From Clostridiales bacterium (GTDB taxonomy: Bacteria > Bacillota > Clostridia > Oscillospirales > Acutalibacteraceae): 8,046 bases of DNA. Position numbers and translations under genes: made by a program. The notes under the pieces are model-generated. The model was not told the DNA's origin. It saw only the letters and a program-made list of their open reading frames with translations, and ran no database searches. How positions within the stretch are numbered: the stretch's first letter is position 1; each line of letters opens with the position of its first letter. The DNA lies in NCBI GenBank assembly GCA_022791355.1, contig JAAVYX010000070.1:1-8046 (forward strand), given 5' to 3'. Shown here piece after piece: positions 5,621 through 8,046 of the stretch.

Positions 5621-5684
5621 AGTAGCGCGATAAAGCGAAGGAAGCGGGAGCAGACTGTCCCGCGGCGGAAAGGGATCGAACCGT

Positions 5685-6875
5685 ATGCAGAAATACATCA
5701 CCAAAACCCCCGACGGAACCAGGGATTTGCTTTTTGAAGAATGCGAGCTGCACAGCCGGGTGAAAAGCCGCCTGTCCGACCTGTTCCAGAGCCGGGGTTA
5801 CTATGAGGTCGTCACCCCCGGGCTGGAGTATTACGATTTGTTCTCCCTGCCGGGGGCGGCCTTCTCCCAGACCGAGATGATCAAGGTCACCGAGCAGGGG
5901 GGGAGGCTGCTGGTCCTGCGGCCGGACAGTACTATGCCCATTGCCCGGCTGGTCTCCACCCGATTGAAGGACGCGCCTCTGCCCCTCCGGCTGCACTACG
6001 CCCAGAAGGTCTACCGAGTCTCCCCGGGACTGAAGGGGCGGAGCAACGAGATTACCCAGTCGGGCGTGGAGCTTATCGGCGCGGAGGGACGGCTGTACGA
6101 CCTGGAAACCATCCTCACCGCCGCCAAGGCCCTGGAGGCCTGCGGTATGACCGATTACAAGATCGAGCTGGGACACGCCGGTATTTTCGGCGCGCTGGCG
6201 GCCGACCTGCCGGTGGACGAGGAGGAGAAGGAGGAAATCCGGCTGCTCATCGAGTCCAAGAGCTACAGCGCTTTGGAGGACCTGCTGGACGGTCTGCCCG
6301 AGAGCGACGCGGCGGCGGCCATCCGGATGCTGCCCCGGCTGTTTGGGGGCAGGGAGGTGCTGGAACAGGCGGCCGGTATTTTCGGCGGCCGGGCGGCGGA
6401 CGAGCTTGCCTACCTGCGGGAGCTGCTGGCCTGTCTGGAACCGGCGCTGGGGGACAGGATTAACCTGGATTTGGGACTGGTGCACCGCAATCACTATTAT
6501 ACCGGCGTGGTTTTCCGGGGCTACCTGCCCGGGTCGGGGGATACGGTGGTGTCGGGCGGGCGGTACGACCGTCTGTTCGACGCTTTTGGCAGCCGCCGTC
6601 CGGCCGTGGGCTTCGCGGTGGACGACGACGCCATCACGGCCATTCTGCTGGCCGAAAGGGAAAAACAGCGGAAGCCCCGGCGCAAGATATTGTTTGCGGC
6701 GGCTGGGTATGAAATGAAGGCGCTGGCCCGATTGGAAGAACTGACCGCGGCGGGAGACGTCTGCGAGGTACTGCCCTTCGGCGGCAAGCAGGAGAGTCTA
6801 CATATCGCGAGGGAGCGAAACGCCGCCGAAATCGAGCTGGTGGGCGAGCTGACCGAAATCATCCGGCTGGTTTAG
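5685..6875 (+). CDS. hisZ: ATP phosphoribosyltransferase regulatory subunit HisZ
   Basis: A paralogue of the histidyl-tRNA synthetase catalytic domain that lacks charging activity. It binds short-form HisG, giving it activity and histidine feedback (family knowledge). The 396-residue length is typical. Visible are the N-terminal TPDGTRDLLFEE, a motif-2-like segment RLHYAQKVYRVSPGLKGRSNEITQSGVELIG around residues 103-133 (written here as RLHYAQKVYRV ... EITQSGVELIG), the histidine-A-like HRNHYYTGVVF near 267-277, SGGRYDRLF near 289-297, and PAVGFAVDDD shortly after. No full HisRS anticodon domain is present, only a short C-terminal tail. The ATG at 5685 follows GGAAAGGGA by about nine bases. 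A small hairpin CCGGCT/AGCCGG (6863-6879) straddles the stop codon. hisG starts 28 bases downstream. The family is secure; the partner next door confirms HisZ rather than HisS. Confidence 0.95.
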   Translation: MQKYITKTPDGTRDLLFEECELHSRVKSRLSDLFQSRGYYEVVTPGLEYYDLFSLPGAAFSQTEMIKVTEQGGRLLVLRPDSTMPIARLVSTRLKDAPLPLRLHYAQKVYRVSPGLKGRSNEITQSGVELIGAEGRLYDLETILTAAKALEACGMTDYKIELGHAGIFGALAADLPVDEEEKEEIRLLIESKSYSALEDLLDGLPESDAAAAIRMLPRLFGGREVLEQAAGIFGGRAADELAYLRELLACLEPALGDRINLDLGLVHRNHYYTGVVFRGYLPGSGDTVVSGGRYDRLFDAFGSRRPAVGFAVDDDAITAILLAEREKQRKPRRKILFAAAGYEMKALARLEELTAAGDVCEVLPFGGKQESLHIARERNAAEIELVGELTEIIRLV

Positions 6876-6903
6876 CCGGCGGAAAGAGTAAAGAGGCGAA
6901 AAT

Positions 6904-7530
6904 ATGAAACCGATACGTATCGCTTTAACCAAGGGCCGTCTGGAAAAAGACGCGGTGGCCATCTTCGACCGGATGGGCCTGGACACCGACGCCCTCAAAA
7001 ATAAGGGACGGCGGCTGATTCTGCCGGTATCCGACTGCGAGGCCGTTTTGGCCAAGGCCGCCGACGTCATCACCTATATCGAGCACGGGGTCTGCGACGT
7101 CGGCGTGGTGGGCAAGGATACCATTTTGGAGTATCCCGGCAGCTACTATGAGCTGTTGGACCTGAAGATCGGAAAATGCCGGTTCGCTTTGGCCGGACCG
7201 GCCGGGAAGGACTTTTACGCCGGGTACCAGTCCAAGACCATCGCCACCAAGTATCCGGCGGTGGCCCGGCGGTTTTTCGACGGCAAGGGCATGGACGTGA
7301 AGATCATCAAAATCGAGGGATCGGTGGAGCTGGCCCCCTTACTGGGCCTGGCCGACGCCATTGTGGATATTGTGGAAACCGGCAGCACCCTGAGGGAAAA
7401 CGGGCTGGAGGTTATTGAGACCGTGGCCCCCATTTCGGCCCGGGTGATTGTAAACATGGCCAGCCTCAAGCTGCGTAAGGCCGAGATGGAGGATTTTGTA
7501 AGCCGGATGCAGGCGGCGTTGGCCGAATGA
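6904..7530 (+). CDS. hisG: ATP phosphoribosyltransferase catalytic subunit HisG, short form
   Basis: Catalyses the first committed step of histidine synthesis: ATP plus PRPP to phosphoribosyl-ATP, in the cytoplasm. At 208 residues it is the short form, lacking the C-terminal ACT-like regulatory domain of the roughly 300-residue enzyme, which fits the adjacent hisZ. Motifs: N-terminal IRIALTKGRLEKD (4-16), CDVGVVGKDTILE (64-76), and the PRPP-binding stretch ADAIVDIVETGSTLRENG (150-167). The ATG is seven bases after AAGAGG (6891-6896). Twenty bases separate it from hisD, so the three genes are likely co-transcribed from the promoter before hisZ. It should be active only as a HisG-HisZ complex (inference from family). 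Confidence 0.97.
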   Translation: MKPIRIALTKGRLEKDAVAIFDRMGLDTDALKNKGRRLILPVSDCEAVLAKAADVITYIEHGVCDVGVVGKDTILEYPGSYYELLDLKIGKCRFALAGPAGKDFYAGYQSKTIATKYPAVARRFFDGKGMDVKIIKIEGSVELAPLLGLADAIVDIVETGSTLRENGLEVIETVAPISARVIVNMASLKLRKAEMEDFVSRMQAALAE

Positions 7531-7550
7531 TAGGGAAGAGGGATGATTCC

Positions 7551-8046
7551 ATGCTGAAGATTACCAAGGCGGACGGACAGTCCGAGCGGGCGCTGATAGA
7601 CGAGCTGCGGGCCCGCAGCGGCGAGGTGGACCGGCAGGTCACGGCGGCCGTGGAGGAGATTTTACAAACGGTGCGGCAAAAGGGAGACGAGGCCGTCCGG
7701 GCCTACACCGAAAAGTTTGACGGGAAGGCCCCTGAGAAGGCCGAACTGACCCGAGCCGATATGAAGGCCGGTATGAAGGTCTGCGATGCGGCTTTCCTGT
7801 CCGCTCTGGAAAGGGCGGCCGACAACATCCGGGTCTTTCACGAGAAGCAGAAGCAGCAGAGCTGGCTGGACCCCCAGGCCGACGGGGTTATCCTGGGTCA
7901 GCGTATCCGGGGTCTGCACAGGGTGGGAATCTACGTGCCGGGCGGTACGGCGGCCTATCCCTCCTCGGTGCTCATGAACGCCATCCCGGCTAAAATCGCC
8001 GGGGTGGGAGAGATCGTCATGGTCACTCCGCCTCTAAAGAACGGGG
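7551..8046 (+). CDS. hisD: Histidinol dehydrogenase HisD (partial, 3' end outside window)
   Basis: NAD-dependent, zinc-requiring enzyme that oxidises L-histidinol to L-histidine in two steps, ending the pathway. Only the first 165 codons of an expected 430 or so are present; the frame stays open to the last base. It begins MLKITKADGQSERAL. The diagnostic segment RVGIYVPGG is at residues 124-132, followed by TAAYPSSVLMNAIPAKIAGV and VTPP, characteristic of HisD. The ATG at 7551 follows GAAGAGGGA; an ATG a few bases earlier (7543) runs into a stop at once. The zinc- and NAD-binding residues further on cannot be checked here. Confidence 0.95.
   Translation, partial: MLKITKADGQSERALIDELRARSGEVDRQVTAAVEEILQTVRQKGDEAVRAYTEKFDGKAPEKAELTRADMKAGMKVCDAAFLSALERAADNIRVFHEKQKQQSWLDPQADGVILGQRIRGLHRVGIYVPGGTAAYPSSVLMNAIPAKIAGVGEIVMVTPPLKNG

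Noticed and set aside
5670..5685. T-loop-like GGTTCGATCCC on the minus strand before hisZ, a possible tRNA
   Set aside because: No matching T-stem, anticodon arm or acceptor stem surrounds it; it overlaps the hisZ ribosome binding site.
5553..6494. 313-codon open frame antisense to hisZ
   Set aside because: It lies opposite a full-length, motif-complete hisZ, and its Gln-, Leu- and Gly-rich composition is typical of antisense frames.

Overview
The window looks like part of a GC-rich Firmicutes (Clostridia) chromosome. A gut Oscillospiraceae/Ruminococcaceae-like bacterium is my inference from three things: sigma-A type promoters, AGGAGG ribosome binding sites, and a histidine operon that uses the short HisG plus HisZ. 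I cannot name the species.

Layout. Positions 1-2690 hold almost no protein-coding sequence. The only credible gene there is a 47-codon ORF on the minus strand (231-374). The rest is a cluster of five related, non-coding, hairpin-rich repeats (1-171, 519-1090, 1210-1480, 1483-1832, 2150-2579), separated by an AT-rich spacer with a good promoter and by a structured stretch ending in a strong bidirectional terminator (2036-2073). recQ fills 2688-4514 on the minus strand with its own promoter at 4547-4575. A 1.17-kb intergenic region follows, with several inverted repeats and a sixth copy of the repeat (4954-5121). A near-consensus promoter (5592-5620) then starts the histidine operon hisZ-hisG-hisD on the plus strand, and hisD runs off the right edge.

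How the genes fit together. HisG (short form, no regulatory domain) and HisZ (a HisRS paralogue) together form the ATP phosphoribosyltransferase that commits PRPP and ATP to histidine synthesis. HisD performs the last two oxidations of the pathway. RecQ is an unrelated DNA-repair helicase that happens to be divergent from the operon.

The most interesting element is the repeat family. Twelve element ends can be matched to one terminal inverted repeat (consensus close to CCATCTACCTCCAAGGGC, then about AATACGGTTTTACAGGG). The ends are flanked by TA or by its single-transition derivatives TG and CA. Two internal boxes are shared (GCGTTCTCGGAT, and GTCTTGGTTGCCGGCCG in either orientation). The interiors carry runs of short GC-rich hairpins whose stems differ in sequence but keep the same geometry. 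This looks like a MITE-type non-autonomous element, and I do not recognise it as a named family.
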